From Anastatus disparis (Eukaryota > Arthropoda > Insecta > Hymenoptera > Eupelmidae): a stretch of DNA of 64,000 bases. The notes below the pieces were generated by a model. The model was not told the origin of the DNA and searched no databases. It was given only the letters and a program-made list of their open reading frames with translations. The stretch lies in contig JAFFSR010000243.1 of the NCBI GenBank assembly GCA_017163975.1, positions 1,550,001 to 1,614,000 of the forward strand, in the 5' to 3' direction. Positions 48,291-60,019 of the stretch are shown here, in pieces. The stretch's first letter is position 1; every line of letters starts with the position of its first letter. Made by a program: the position numbers and the translations under genes.

Positions 48291-49629
48291 TTTAATTTAC
48301 GGCAATCTTCCTTTACATGACCTCTGTTTTTGCAATAGGTGCATACCTTTATCTGGTAATTGTTATTATGACCCTTGCTTCTGTCATTTGATTGGTTGTT
48401 AGTCTGGTTGTATCTCCCCTGATTATATGTGGTTGCTCGTGGCACATCCGGTTTTACAGCTGTTGCTTCGTTCGTATCTCGTCTGTTTTCATAAAGATAA
48501 TTATTTCTTTCGTTGATCTTATATCCATGCTTCAAGTTGTCCCTATCAATCTGTTTATCTACCGCGACCGCGTCGTTGAATACTTCGTTCAGAGTTAAGC
48601 TTGCTGGGTTTTTAAGCCTTTGCCTAAATTCCGACCGTAAGCTGTCTCGAAATCCTTTGATTATATCTCCTTCGATTTCAGAAAGTTTGTCGCGAGTTGA
48701 TTCATTGTTGTTATCGAAACGTTTTCGATCGATAATAACGTCTTCAAGATCCACGATTCGTGTAATAAAATTAAGCAGCGACTCGTTCCTTCCCTTATAA
48801 ATTTGGTCAAGTTTACCTCTTAGATTGTTTAGAGTTTCCGTGAGGGCAAAAACGGATTTTAGTCTATCGACGAATTCGTCCAATGTCTCGAAATTATTGT
48901 GCTCGAATGCGGTATACGCTTTGTCTTCAAGTTTATTTTTCACTAACTTTATTAACTCTCTCTCAAGGTGCTGAGGAACTATTTGAGTTGCACGTTTGCA
49001 TGATCTGACGAAAGGTATTAAGTTTGTTCCATTAAATATGGTATGCTGTTTAAGGCCTCCATTATGTAAATGCTTCGTGGCACAGTCCATGAATTCTGTG
49101 GTTCTGCTAGGTTATTATTAGGTCTTGATGCTGGGTCTGGTTGTAATGTTTGCTGTGCTTGCGGTACGAGGGACGTTGAGCGGGTTGCACGCATTTGATC
49201 TATGTCGCAGCGCATTTTTGCTAATTGAATTATCACGTCCTCTGTTGACTCCTCGGTTTCGTCTATTGGCTTTAACCTCGAATTCGTTTTATTTTTAGAT
49301 ACCAAATCTGTTTTATTGGTTTGTGCTAAGGGAAAATTTGATACACTAGAAGCAGTGTCCGATATGGTAATTTCAAGATTTTCGCGGCGTTTTCTTTCTT
49401 TCTCGAGTTCCTTTTCAAGCATTTGAACGCGTTCAATTTCTAAACTCAATGAGTCTATCGCGTCCTGCTTTAACCGTTCTGCCTCATCTAGGACTTTCTT
49501 CTCACGATTCTCAAGCGCTTGTTCTGAATCCTTAATTCTTTGTTCGCGTTCTTTTAAGTTGTTAGCATATAGCTTTAAATCTGCTTCTGTGAGTGGTAAA
49601 TCTTTGTCGTCAATTCTTTCGGGAGCCAT
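48167..49629 (-). pseudogene. Retroelement gag, one frameshift
   Basis: The N-terminal frame (49629-49018, 203 codons) is a charged helical segment with coiled-coil-like heptads (DSEQALENREKKVLDEAER). The second frame (49090-48167) is the capsid, beginning near FNGTNLIPFVRSCKRA and continuing to a single zinc knuckle, CTYCKNRGHVKEDC. The two frames overlap in the capsid start near 49040 and differ by one base, so one indel separates them. Gag forms the particle and binds the RNA. Confidence 0.85.
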
Positions 49630-51088
49630 TTTATAAGATATTTAAAATCTGTTTATTTCTCTTTTTCTTTTTGTAATGTGTCGGAATCCTTGGAACGATT
49701 AATTTTTTTGAATTTAAGTTTAGGCTATTGCTTGTGCAATTATTATTATAAATTGTTATTTATGTACAGGGTATACCAAAGTTGAAGGAGACAAAGGGGC
49801 CATCTTTTTGTTAAGTAACTTTTGACCTTGAACTTAATTTTCAAGGTTATTTGAAGGTCAGAGAGCTTTTTTTAAATGGGAACACCTATTTTTAACGTTG
49901 GTTTCAAAAAGAGCGGGAAATTTCACGTCTGAAATGATAGTTTATACATTTTTAAAACAATCTTCAAACGTTTAAATGAAGGTTAAACATTGAAAAGGTT
50001 ATAGCAGAATAAGCATGGTGAATTTGCCCCCTCCCAAATGGCGTATCTGATATGGGTCACTTGAAAGGTTATCAAAAAATATTAAGAAAGCCAAAATTAC
50101 AGACCCCTAAACCCCATGTAGGAGTTATAAAGCTAAAAAACGTGATTTTTCGATTTTATTTTTTTACAGCTAGGCTCTGCATTCCAGAGACTTGTAAAAA
50201 ATCATTAAAGTAGGTTTTTCCTTTCTAAATAATTATAATTTTTTACGAAACTCATAACCTCAAAATTGGCTCCGAAAAACCTCATTAAAATTTTAAATCA
50301 GTTTTTTTACATCCCAGATTTCGAGGCACTAAACTCAATTTAGGTATTTTTGTGTATTTTTCCCGCTCTTCACGATACCGTCATTAGTTTACAAAAAAAA
50401 ATGGTGGCACACCCAATTTTCAGCCAAAAATCGTTTTTTTTTGGCTTTTTTACGGGGTTTTAAGCTTTAATAATGAAATAAATTACTATATTATGGCTCT
50501 AAATAACACTTTTTCTATATTTTCCTACTTTCTGTTAAGTTCTGAAATCAGATTGAAGATATTTTCATCTGAACACGCTATCCTACGCTCAGAAACGGTT
50601 ATTGGTGGGGTTATTTAAAGATTTTGTTGCGTGATTTGGCATCTGAGAGATTTGGAAAGACATATTTTGATAATTCATACATGTTCTTTACAACTGTATA
50701 CTCAGATTTGCAATATTTTAATCCATAAACCATGAAAATTTACCAAAATCTAATTTTTTTGAGGTTATGTAATAATTTCATTTGATTATATTTTATTTAA
50801 ATAACTTAAATAACAAATATCAGTATTTTTTATGACTTTCTATTATTTTGTCTTATTAGATTTACGATATTTTCATTTACACGTTCCAGTATTTGCCAAA
50901 AACTGATTTTAGTTTAAGTTTATGTACAAATTGTATTAACTTATATTACATTTAAAAAGCTTAAAACAACGGTTTTTAGTTTTTTTTATGTTACCATTTT
51001 TCAATCATATTTTCAATGTATTGCGATGCGCGCTTAACATAGTATTTTGAGAAAATGTAATGCTTTTACTAAGTTATGTTATTCTTAC
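49630..51088. other. Retroelement leader edge, then unassigned AT-rich sequence
   Basis: 49630-49769 is the leader upstream of gag; no primer-binding site or LTR end is convincing. From about 49770 (AGGGTATACC) the sequence changes to non-coding AT-rich DNA without a repeat partner in this window. Confidence 0.4.
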
Positions 51089-51091
51089 TAA

Positions 51092-51752
51092 CTAGGAGAG
51101 TGTCACACCTCCGGATCACGGATTTTGCTCAAACTTCGGAATAAGTTTTCAGATGATGAAATATGGAAAAAGCTAAAGTTATAGTCATAAATACTCAATA
51201 TTTCCCTAGTTACAGGCAATAAAGAAAATCACTAAAAAAGTTACTAGATTTTTAAACGCATATAGTTCTTTAGCGTCAATAGCTACAAGCTTGAAACTTC
51301 TTTTAAATTAAAGCTGAGCTCAAATCCTTTCGAATTAGTAGTTATAGCATGTAAAAATATTATTTTTCCCGAAGTTAGAGCGTGATAAACATTGGACCTG
51401 ATTTTTCTTTTAAAAACATTAATTAATAATAAAAGCTGAAATTAGGTCCAATGTTTATCACGCTTTAACTTTGGGAAAAAATAATATTTTTACATGCTAT
51501 AACTACTAATTCGAAAGGATTTGAGCTCAGCTTTAATTTAAAAAAAGTTTCAAGCTTGTAGCTATTGACGCTAAAGAACTATATGCGTTTAAAAATCTAG
51601 TAACTTTTTTAGTGATTTTCTTTATTGCCTGTAACTAGGGAAATATTGAGTATTTATGACTATAACTTTAGCTTTTTCCATATTTTATCATCTGAAAACT
51701 TATCCCGAAGTTTGAGCAAAATCCGTGATCCGGAGGTGTGACACTCTCCTAG
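51092..51752. mobile_element. ~660-bp palindromic MITE with TAA duplication
   Basis: Nearly perfect arms begin CTAGGAGAGTGTCACACC; TAA lies outside both ends (51089-51091, 51753-51755). Arm words GGATCACGGATTTTGCTC and GCTAAAGTTATAGTCAT are repeated in inverted form, and the centre is near 51420. Very high arm identity implies a recent insertion. Terminal similarity to 5733-6412 suggests one superfamily. Confidence 0.8.
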
Positions 51753-51772
51753 TAAGTTGAAAACAGTTACTC

Positions 51773-52161
51773 TTAAGAGGAGGTCACGTATCTCTGTCCT
51801 TTTCTAATCAAAGAAATGATTTTTTTACAAAAACTAATAACTTTATCAAAAAATGAAGAGAAAGCCGCATTTCGTATCAGAAAAAGCAATATTTTCTTTG
51901 ATAAGAAAAAATTAATTTTATTGCTTCGTTCTCAAGAAAACCTTGAAAAACCAAATTGTTCACCCTAACCTCTATGATTTGAGTTTTTCAAGGTTTTCTT
52001 GAAAACGAAGCAATAAAATTAATTCTTTCTTATCAAAGAAAATATAGCTTTTTTCATTACGAGATGCGGCTTTCTCTTCATTTTTTGCTAAAGTTATTAG
52101 TTTCTGTAAAAAACTCAATTCTTTGATTAGAAAAGGACAGAGATACGTGACCTCCTCTTAA
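51773..52161. mobile_element. TTAA-flanked palindromic element, family T group A
   Basis: Almost identical to 277-665 but in the opposite orientation, judged from the central sequence CACCCTAACCTCTATGATTT. TTAA is present on both sides. Confidence 0.82.
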
Positions 52162-52329
52162 GTGTACTTAAATCATTTCTCAAATATCATGGCACAAATA
52201 ATATTTTTTCAAACACCGCAACTTTTTATTTAAATAAAGTTTATAACAGAATTGGTAGGAAAAGTAATTTTCTTATTTTCATAGTTTGCGTAGTGTATAA
52301 TATAATAAATTATAAAAAAATGTTAAATG

Positions 52330-53060
52330 TAACTCAAGACAAAAACTCAAGATTAGCGACAAATAAAGCCTTGAGCAACAAAAATGACCAAGCCCATTTT
52401 TTTTTTAAATTGAGTTATTAAGTAAAGCATATTTTTTAGCCTATTTTCTACTATATTTAATTATAAAATTTTTTTAAAATTTGATTTTTCAATTTTTTTG
52501 GTATGTCAAAAAACTGCTGCAAATCAAAAAAGCGCTAAGTCCATTGAACTTGCTTATCAAAAATGGTCAAGTCCAATTTTAATTTTAAGAATAGAGTACA
52601 TGTGCATTTTTATGAATATACACACGCATATACTTACACATAAACATAATACGCTCACAAATACACACTCGTAAGCATATGCAATAATAATATACTATGT
52701 GTTATTTATAAATAATAAACGCGTATTTATGAGTGTACGTCTATGTTTGTTAATAATGTTCAGCGAGCTTCCGAGAATAAACTTTAGCGTTTTTTCGATT
52801 TGCAGCAGTTTTTTGATGTACGAAAAAAAAATTGAAAAATCAAATTTAAAAGCTCAAGTTTCATCGTGTATATACCTTGCGAATTTATTACTATCGAAAG
52901 AAATAAATATATTAAAAAATAGGATTAAATATAGTAAATATATAATTTAATATAGTAAGATTAAATATAGTAGAAAATAGGATAAAAAATATAAATGACT
53001 TAATAATTTAATTTTTGAAAAAAATGGACTTCATTTTTGTTGTGAGACGCTTCGACATTA
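52330..53060. repeat. Inverted repeat, decayed foldback
   Basis: AAAAACTGCTGCAAATC (52508) is mirrored by GATTTGCAGCAGTTTTTTG (52799). AATGACCAAGCCCATTTTTT and TAGCCTATTTTCTACTATA on the left are mirrored on the right at 52950-53040 with changes. A plus-strand frame of 83 codons at 52699 lies in the loop and right arm and is not a gene. Confidence 0.6.
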
Positions 53061-53099
53061 TGTTATATTATTTGACAAATCTATAAATTACAAATATAA

Positions 53100-53415
53100 A
53101 ATTGCTAAGTTCGGATAACATTTTTGAATGCAAAATAACTGAGTCCCGATTTTGCATCAAAATTAGTCAAGTCCTTCAATTTTTTTTTTCAAAACTAGCC
53201 AAGTCCATAGCCACATTAAAGTTAGCTAAGTCCATATTGAAAAATTATTTTTCTCTTTAAAAAATCAATTTAGAGTTTTCGAAACATGTGCAAAAATCTT
53301 ATTTTTCATCGGTGAATTCAATAGTATATTGGTTAACAAGCCATTTAGAATCATTTAAAAGATAAAGGTTTTTTGCATTTTTCTCAAAATGCGTTGGTTG
53401 TGACTTAGCCGCGTA
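53100..53415. repeat. Iterated AAGTCC motif downstream of the DDE transposase
   Basis: TAGTCAAGTCC, TAGCCAAGTCCATA, TAGCTAAGTCCATA, CTGAGTCCC and GCTAAGTTC occur about every 25-35 bp between 53104 and 53235. Further examples lie at 52388, 52534, 52570 and, inverted, at 53027 and 53403. The cluster ends about 150 bp before the transposase frames, so it may be a subterminal binding region, but I cannot prove that. Confidence 0.5.
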
Positions 53416-53564
53416 TGTTGTGAGATTCTTCAAATAGTCATTTATGAAATTTTTATTATAATATTAAAATGTGAAAGTCAAATGAAAATCTTTGAAATAA
53501 AATATTATTTTTCACTTTATTAAAAATAATTATAAATATTGAAGATTGTTCATGAAGTAAATAT

Positions 53565-54839
53565 TCATAAAAAATAATAGTTATTCCCAGAATTAAAGCA
53601 ATTTAATTCATCTTCATCACTGTCTTCATTTATGCAAACTTCTATTTGATCTTTAAGAAACATATTAGAAAGAATTTCAGCTGGTTTTATAATTTTTGAT
53701 AAGTATCTTCCGTGAGAAAGGTAATAAATAATTGCTGCAATGTGTGCACAACATCCAATAGTGCGCTTACCATTAGCACAATCACAATAATATCTAATAA
53801 TGCTTGAATAGCCAATGCCATTAGGTTGATACTGAATGAAACATTTATATTGTTTCCTGTTTACATTTCTCGATTGTACTTCAAGTTTGAGAATATTTGA
53901 TCTTTCTTTAACATACCCTATTTTTAAATTGTCATCCGAGTCCAATATCTCTGCTAAATAGGATATGCTCTGTTTAAGCTGGTATGTCCCTGTAAAAAGA
54001 ATTTTTAAGTCTTTCTTCGTTAATTCAGGAAAATCTGGTAAATCACTTGAAGTCACGGTAACAAATAGTAGTTTTTGACGGCTCCACCTTTCTGCAGCTA
54101 CTTCCTCTGCTAATGTATTTACAGTTTCTTTCTTAGATTGCATGATGTTAAATATTTCATCTTGCACATCTTTATCAGAATCTAGACGCACTCCAAATAA
54201 ATTATTTAAATAGCAAGCAATTTGACAGTAAGATCCAGTATCTTTTAACATTTTGTTATCAAGTTTACGAACTAATAATTTTTTTTTTTTTCTTTTCAAT
54301 CCCATCTATTGCTTCTACAACCCATCTTAATTTTGTTGTAAATCGAGTTTCATTTGATTCTTCTGTTGAGAGTTGTGATTTTTTACCTTCAAGTGCTGGC
54401 ATCAAAACAGTAAAACCCATATCTTCTAATTTTTTTTTATATCTCAAAATCCTCTATCCAATACGAAAATATCACCTTTGTGAAGCAATTTAGTTAAAAC
54501 TTCTTTTTCTGTTTCTAATATTTTCATTAAAATACTGGCATCATTCATGTTAGCAAGATATGGTCCTAACTGATCAATAACGTAGCCATTAGTGGTACAA
54601 ATTGTAAATGGTTTTAATAAAGGAACTTTTTTTTGACCTGAAAAAGATTTTCTTTGATATTCATTGTTTGAGCTTATTTCGTGTCTGATGTATGTTCCAT
54701 CACAAATCAAAATAAGTTTTTTTCCTGGTTGCAAAAGTTTTGCTATTTGAGAAGTTTCATTTTGAATCAAGTAATCCCTATCAGCATCCTTTAATCGAAA
54801 GTAATTCGGTAATACATCATTTGAAGCGTGTAGCTGCAA
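53565..54839 (-). pseudogene. DDE-type transposase with SWIM zinc finger, C-terminal part
   Basis: The frame 54839-54444 shows the catalytic region: LILICDGTYIRHEISSNN, then PFTICTTNGYVIDQLGPY, NDASILMKILE and GDIFVLDRGF. These positions match the three acidic residues of the DDE_Tnp_4 group (Harbinger/IS5-like). Two further frames (54447-54265, 54305-53565) follow, each shifted. The last ends in a SWIM-type finger, YYCDCANGKRTIGCCAHIAA, and an acidic tail. Three frames for one gene means at least two indels. Terminal repeats of the element were not found. Confidence 0.75.
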
Positions 54840-54990
54840 ATGTGGCTATCTCCATTTTTTCCGAATTTATTTTTATTGCATTTTTGTATACAGAACATTA
54901 AAATTTATCATAAAAAAATCATATAGGACCAAAATATAGGTATAGTCTTTTTTTATGAAATGAAAAAAATATGGTGTATTGCAAAATACA

Positions 54991-55968
54991 CTAACTTTTA
55001 AGTATAAGTACAGCAGAAAATGTTATTTCTTGACAAAAATTTTTTTGGAGATAACTACTTTTGCAGCTATACGCTTCATTTTCAAAAGACACTAATACTG
55101 AATGACAAATATCAGATATTTGTTGTTCTTTTTCGATATCGATGCGCATTTTAAATAAAAATATAATTATGGCTTGAGTAACTGTTCTTACATTAGAATT
55201 TCTAAGAGAAGTAAGCCGCTCTCGTTGTTTCATAATATTCTCCCAATTTAATCCTGTTAATATTTTTAATTTCTTCTCAGGCATATCAAAATCAGCTGTC
55301 TTATCTAACAAAGTTTCATTTGCCCTTGCAGACATTTCATTAAGGAATTCAGGTAATTCTGTAACCTCTATTACACTCGTGTTAGAAAAAATTTTTATCT
55401 TATTCAAGTCTTCTTCAAAAATTTTTTTCCGATTAAAATGGTCACGATAGCACCTATTACCCTTTGGTATAAATAAATTAATTCTACTGAATGTTTGAAC
55501 TCGAGCAGTTAAAGGCACTAAAATAAGGTTACTTTGTTTTTGGAATCCACAAGTAAAACAATATTTATGAGTTGCAATTGTCCTTGTAATAGATAATTCT
55601 ACAGTTTTAGGTTCTTCTTTTTCAACTACTTTATACGACAATGACTCTGATGATTCACTTATACTAAGCTGAGAACGGGTACTAGAACATGATTCTTGAG
55701 ATGAAATATTTTCTGAGGTATTACCAGAATTGATTGTGTTATAGCGTGACATATCTTTTATCATTCGGATTCTACATTATTTACATACTACATCATTGAT
55801 GTTAATATTTTCTATATTTGACAATTGCTTAGCGTATTCCAATTCAATTTCTGTACTAATAATTTTCTTCTGACCACTAGTTTTTCGTAAATGAATAGTA
55901 CACATAGCGCATTTCCTATCATCTCGCTGCCTTGTATTTGTGACATTATTTTCATTAGAAGGTGCCAT
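54991..55968 (-). pseudogene. Same transposase, N-terminal part with zinc-binding segments
   Basis: The start at 55968 opens a frame with RKCAMCTIHLRKTSG, interrupted by one stop at 55774-55776 that falls inside a second CxxC pair. The frame then continues to 54991 with CFTCGFQKQSN and ILTGLNWENIMKQRERLTS. The spacing fits an N-terminal zinc-binding domain and a helical linker before the catalytic part. It belongs with the preceding entry, separated by a further frame change and a ~150-bp gap. Confidence 0.65.
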
Positions 55969-56539
55969 ATCTATTAATATTCCATAAAATTCATAAAAAG
56001 AAATGTTTAAAAATCAATTATTAATCTTTGAAAACTTTACATTAATAATATTTTATACACCATCAATGGATGATTATCGATTCAATTAAGAATATATATA
56101 ATATATATTATTACTAAAACTTTCAATATAAATATTGTAACAAGCCAATGAATATTGTATATAATCTTATGAAGTAGATTATGTGCACATAAATTCTGAT
56201 GCAAAACAGATGTTTTAGGATATTACATATCTAAGTCAGTAAAAGTATAATAACAATACCAATAATAATTTTTCCACTATTTCCATGATAATTTAAAATG
56301 TTTATGTGTCGGAATACGTATGACTGTTTTCTGCAATAGAAATATTAATAATGATTTTTTAAATTACGTTTTTTAATAGGTTGTAAAGATATTTCTATTT
56401 GATAAAAAGTTTTATCATACTCACATTAATATACATCACAAACTCCAACAATCAAAACAAAATGATTTATTTCGAATTATTTAATAGTTTGTAGCAGAAT
56501 GCGTCTGCTATCGAATATAATAGTATAAGTATTTTTTAA
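55969..56539. other. AT-rich, no gene seen
   Basis: No open frame or strong repeat. It may hold the lost 5' end of the transposon. Confidence 0.4.
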
Positions 56540-57000
56540 GGTGGTTCGTGCGACTAACGTGTTTTTTCAAGATATTCTTGAAATTGTAGGTATAGTTCAA
56601 TAAAGGCAATGTGAATATCATATTAAAATTTCAGAACATTTCATCGTTTCGTTTTTGATTAATCGATGTTCAAAGTTTTACAAATTACATTGGAAGTATA
56701 TCTATATATATTGGAATTTTTACATTTCTTAGCTGTTAATCGCAATATCTCATAAACTAAATTCAAATTGTAATTGAAAATTCAAACATATATAAAGGAA
56801 CTAATAATAAACATTTTCCAACAAGATTCACGTCAATTCATCGTTTTATTAAAGAGATAAAGTGTTTTGAACATGTAATTATTAGATAAACGATGCATAT
56901 TTCGTTCACATTTACGTTGCTGCGCATGCGCAACTGGATCATGTGAGCGCTATCTCTTTCTCTCACAGCTAGCTTTCTCTCTCTTACCGCACGAACCACC
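56540..57000. mobile_element. MITE with TAA duplication and GGTGGTTCGTGCG ends
   Basis: Left end GGTGGTTCGTGCG and right end complement; TAA outside both. Only the ends are inverted; the interior has little symmetry. A TWA target is typical of Tourist-like (Harbinger) MITEs. Confidence 0.75.
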
Positions 57001-57046
57001 TAAAGCATCATTCATATTGTATATAGTTAGTCATAGAGTATGCGTA

Positions 57047-57049
<3 letters not shown>

Positions 57050-57111
<62 letters not shown>
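57050..57111. repeat. (TA)n then (GA)n microsatellite
   Basis: About 48 bp of TA followed by 14 bp of GA. The minus frame reading YIYIYI is a consequence. Confidence 0.95.
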
Positions 57112-57112
<1 letters not shown>

Positions 57113-57208
57113 TTGAGTCCAATTCCTTAGACCAAGCGTTCAAAGTAATAGAGTAGGGATAGGTTCGCTTGTACCTGAGGAATATAGTGGAATATGGCGA
57201 ACCAGGCG

Positions 57209-57244
57209 TATATAAGCAGCGCCGTGAACCAAAGTGAGTCAGTC
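57209..57244 (+). promoter_or_regulatory. Core promoter candidate (TATA + initiator)
   Basis: TATATAAG at 57209-57216 is followed by TCAGTC at 57239-57244, so the A of the initiator is 32 bp past the first T. That spacing is what insect core promoters need. It precedes the iterated motif region and may be the promoter of an LTR or a non-coding transcript. Confidence 0.5.
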
Positions 57245-58080
57245 CTGCTCCGAGGTCTTCCGGGTATTCATTCCGGATAATACTCATGTGATCGCACGTA
57301 GTATTATTGGGAATTAATACAATAGGTCGAGATATTCATCGCTAAGGGATCACACTTGGTGATATATGATTTCGACCAAAATCAATTCCTAGGGGAGCCG
57401 TTAAACCTATTTTATAATAAATGTGATCGCACGTTATTGTGGAGCAGGTGGTACAGTAAAAGTCTATCGTCGCATCATAGTACATGGGACTGCTCATGCG
57501 TGAGGTAACCTAGATTTCCGTCCTTCCTGTCTGGGAGTATTGCCATATGGTACAGGTGATTGCACGTGACTATATGATAATATAAGAATAACCGAAGACT
57601 GTTATGTGGTCCAGGGGATTGCTCGTGGTCGTATGAGAGTCTCAGTTAAAGACATCCTTCTTGCACTAAGTTAGGTTCGGGTTGTAGTCTGGTGATTACA
57701 CGTGATTGCAAAACGAATTTATCTTGGCAACCAGTAATTCCACTATGTATTACGGGATCGCTCGTGGTCGGGAGGCAATTAAGGGTTTTTGCACCTTCTA
57801 GAATTATGTTTGCGCTTTCACGAAATCTTAAATTTAATACCGCTAGTTAGGTTTTAAGTTTATTTCAAAACGCATATTAGTTTAATTATTGGAAAACTAA
57901 GAACGTCATTTTTCATTTGTTTCAGATTGCTGACTCGCGAATACAAATAACTACTGTTATATTTGCTTTTGTATTTTATTATTTTATTTAAGAATATATT
58001 TGTAGTTAAATTAATTTATTATTTTTCTTATTTGAATAAACCTTAAATCCTGAATCCTGGATCGCTGAAGCATCTGGCAT
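57245..58080 (+). repeat. Degenerate ~67-bp tandem repeat with core GTGATTGCACGTG
   Basis: Eight versions of the core occur at about 57285, 57347, 57423, 57486, 57556, 57615, 57691 and 57754 (for instance GTGATCGCACGT, GGATTGCTCGTGGTC, GTGATTACACGTGAT). Intervals are 59-76 bp. No long open frame exists. AATAAA at 58035-58040 could be a polyadenylation signal. Promoter, repeat and poly(A) signal together suggest an LTR with a long R region or a non-coding transcript. Confidence 0.5.
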
Positions 58081-58210
58081 CCTAACAGTAAAATCCTATC
58101 CGTTACAAATTTTCTGTTTTAAGATTCGAATTTAAAAACATTTAAGTAATGGTTATATCTGTATTTTTTCTTATCATGAGACAGATAAAGACAGAATGAG
58201 GTATGAGTAA

Positions 58211-58398
58211 GGCTCGAATTTATAGTCGACACTCAACACTCAGTACTCGGATCTCAACCCTCAGATCTCAAAGTTCCATTGTTCCGTGTTCCCTATAAAC
58301 GTAGACATGCTTTATAGGGAACACAGAACAATAAAACTTTGAGATCTGAGGTTGAGATCCGAGTGCTGAGTATTAAGTGTCGACTATAAATTCGAGCC
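58211..58398. mobile_element. 188-bp palindromic MITE with TAA duplication
   Basis: GGCTCGAATTTATAGTCGAC and complement form the ends, with TAA outside both (58208-58210, 58399-58401). The arms are nearly perfect, with GATCTCAAAGTT mirrored by AACTTTGAGATC-like sequence around a loop near 58305. Confidence 0.8.
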
Positions 58399-58726
58399 TA
58401 AGGGCCTTTGCAAGCTGTCTATGTCCATGGACCTAACAAGCATAAGAGGAATAATTGGTGCATAAGTACCCTTATGTCCACCTTATTCCCTCATATTCCT
58501 ATTTTCTCGCGTTATTCTTTTATCGTGTAAAGGCCCTAACAAGTGTTATTTGAGTTGGGTCCATTAATTCGATCCTAAAACAGTTACTCACTAATGCAAA
58601 CAATACGGATCAAAGCTAGCTTAGGTCCGAATTTACAAGCATCACTTGAGTATATAAAGCTACGATTTTCAAGTATATATACTTGTTTTGAAATCTGGAA
58701 TCTGTAAAGTTCCTGCTTTACAAAAG

Positions 58727-59700
58727 CTCCGTTCGGGCAGTAGGCCGGATTGGAGTGTAGCTGCTAGGTCCCTATTTAACAAACTACACAAGCTCCATTC
58801 GGGCAATAGGCCAGATTAGAGGGTAGCTGTTAATAAAGCTTATTAATAAAGCTAGGCGTTTCCTTTGTTAGCATTATTATTGTTAATAATAAAAGGAAAT
58901 ATATATTATATTAAATATTCTTTTATTTTAAGCAAAAATATAGATATGTAATTACATAATAAAAAAAAGGAAACTCTCCGGTGAGAGAAAAAGAGAAGCT
59001 CTCTAAAGATGTAAGCTCAATTTATTTTATTTGAAAGCTCTTAATATTAACCTGGAAGTTGAGCCTAGAGCGCTTGTATGTCCCCAGAGTTAAATAGAGC
59101 TCAATTCGAATTTCTTTTTTAATCAAAACCTTAGATAAAAAAGGGCGTTAAGCTTAGGCGCTTATATGTCCCAATTGTTATCGGTTTATTAAGTTTATTT
59201 TAATTTTTCGCTTTAAAAAGCAAAGGGCGTTAAGCTTAAGCGCTTGTATATCCCAATTGCTAAGCGAAAAATATTCTAAGGCCAAGAAATTTATATTAGG
59301 TTCTTGATTAAATGTCAACTCAGGTAAACAAAGGGCGTTAAGCCTAAGCGCTTGTATATCCCAATTGTTACCGGTCTGAGTCGATTCAAGAATAAGGCGC
59401 GCGAGTCAGCGAGACTCGGGCTTTTATACGCGCCGAGCTTCTCTCCATCTCTCTTACAATGGTGGGGAGCTTTTAAAGTTGCGCGCGTTTACAGGCTTTA
59501 CAAAGTTTCGGAGTTTTATTTCTACGTCTCGCTCGCTCTTATATGCTTAAATATTAAGACATAGTAAGCGCGCTGTGAGGTTGCCTCGCGCGCTGTAAGC
59601 CAGCAGTGCGTTGACCTATATACAATCTTGTATATAGGTCACGCGCTTACTATGCCTTTATGCGCTTATAATTTATTAATAAAATAATAAAATAAAATTA
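58727..59700 (+). repeat. Two repeat sets and a GC-richer stretch, LTR-like
   Basis: First, two ~66-bp units starting AAGCTCCGTTCGGGCAGTAG at 58727 and 58793. Second, three strong copies (59142, 59223, 59331) and one weak copy (59061) of GGGCGTTAAGCTTAAGCGCT followed by TGTATATCCCAATTG. Then comes 59390-59660, rich in GCGC, with CTTTTATACGCGCC and the small palindrome CCTATATACAATCTTGTATA. No convincing gene; a 70-codon frame at 59352 has no known features. It may be part of an LTR. Confidence 0.5.
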
Positions 59701-60019
59701 AAATATGAATAACTAATGATTTAATGAAGAAAAAAAATATATTATTTAAAAGAAATAATTAATTTGAAAGCAGATAACGAATTAGATAAATAAATAATTT
59801 GAAAATAATAAAAAATAAATTAAAATTAAAATGAAAAAATCGTTTAAATAATTAAATAGTAAAACATATAACAAATACTAATGAAAAATAAGAAAATAAA
59901 ATCAAATAAAAATACAAATTTTAATAATATTTAAAAAAAATAAAAAAGGGAAGAAAAACGGGGCGCTTTAGGGCGTCAGAAAATGACACATCGATTTATA
60001 TTAAAAAACGGGACAACTT

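Larger units (their letters stand above)
35562..49769 (-). mobile_element. Gypsy-type (Metaviridae) env-bearing retroelement, degraded, 5' LTR missing
   Basis: Genes lie in retroviral order on the minus strand: gag (49629 to 48167), protease-spacer (48290 to 46677), reverse transcriptase (46617 to 42009), RNase H (42012 to 41158), integrase (41102 to 39696), env (39421 to 37484), polypurine tract and 3' LTR. Reverse transcriptase before RNase H before integrase is the Metaviridae order. The 5' side breaks off at about 49770, where unrelated sequence starts, so no 5' LTR is seen. Frameshifts, stops, a DNA transposon in the reverse transcriptase and a foldback in the LTR make it non-functional. 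Confidence 0.88.

Noticed and set aside
49660..49700. 5' LTR end and primer-binding site
   Set aside because: The word TGTAATGTGTCGG only loosely resembles the LTR end TGTTATGTCCGG and no TGG-type binding site follows.
57027..57287. 86-codon minus frame ending in YIYIYI
   Set aside because: Runs through the (TA)n tract and promoter-like region; no features.
58727..58860. CRISPR-like repeat
   Set aside because: Only two units and no short regular spacers; context is eukaryotic.
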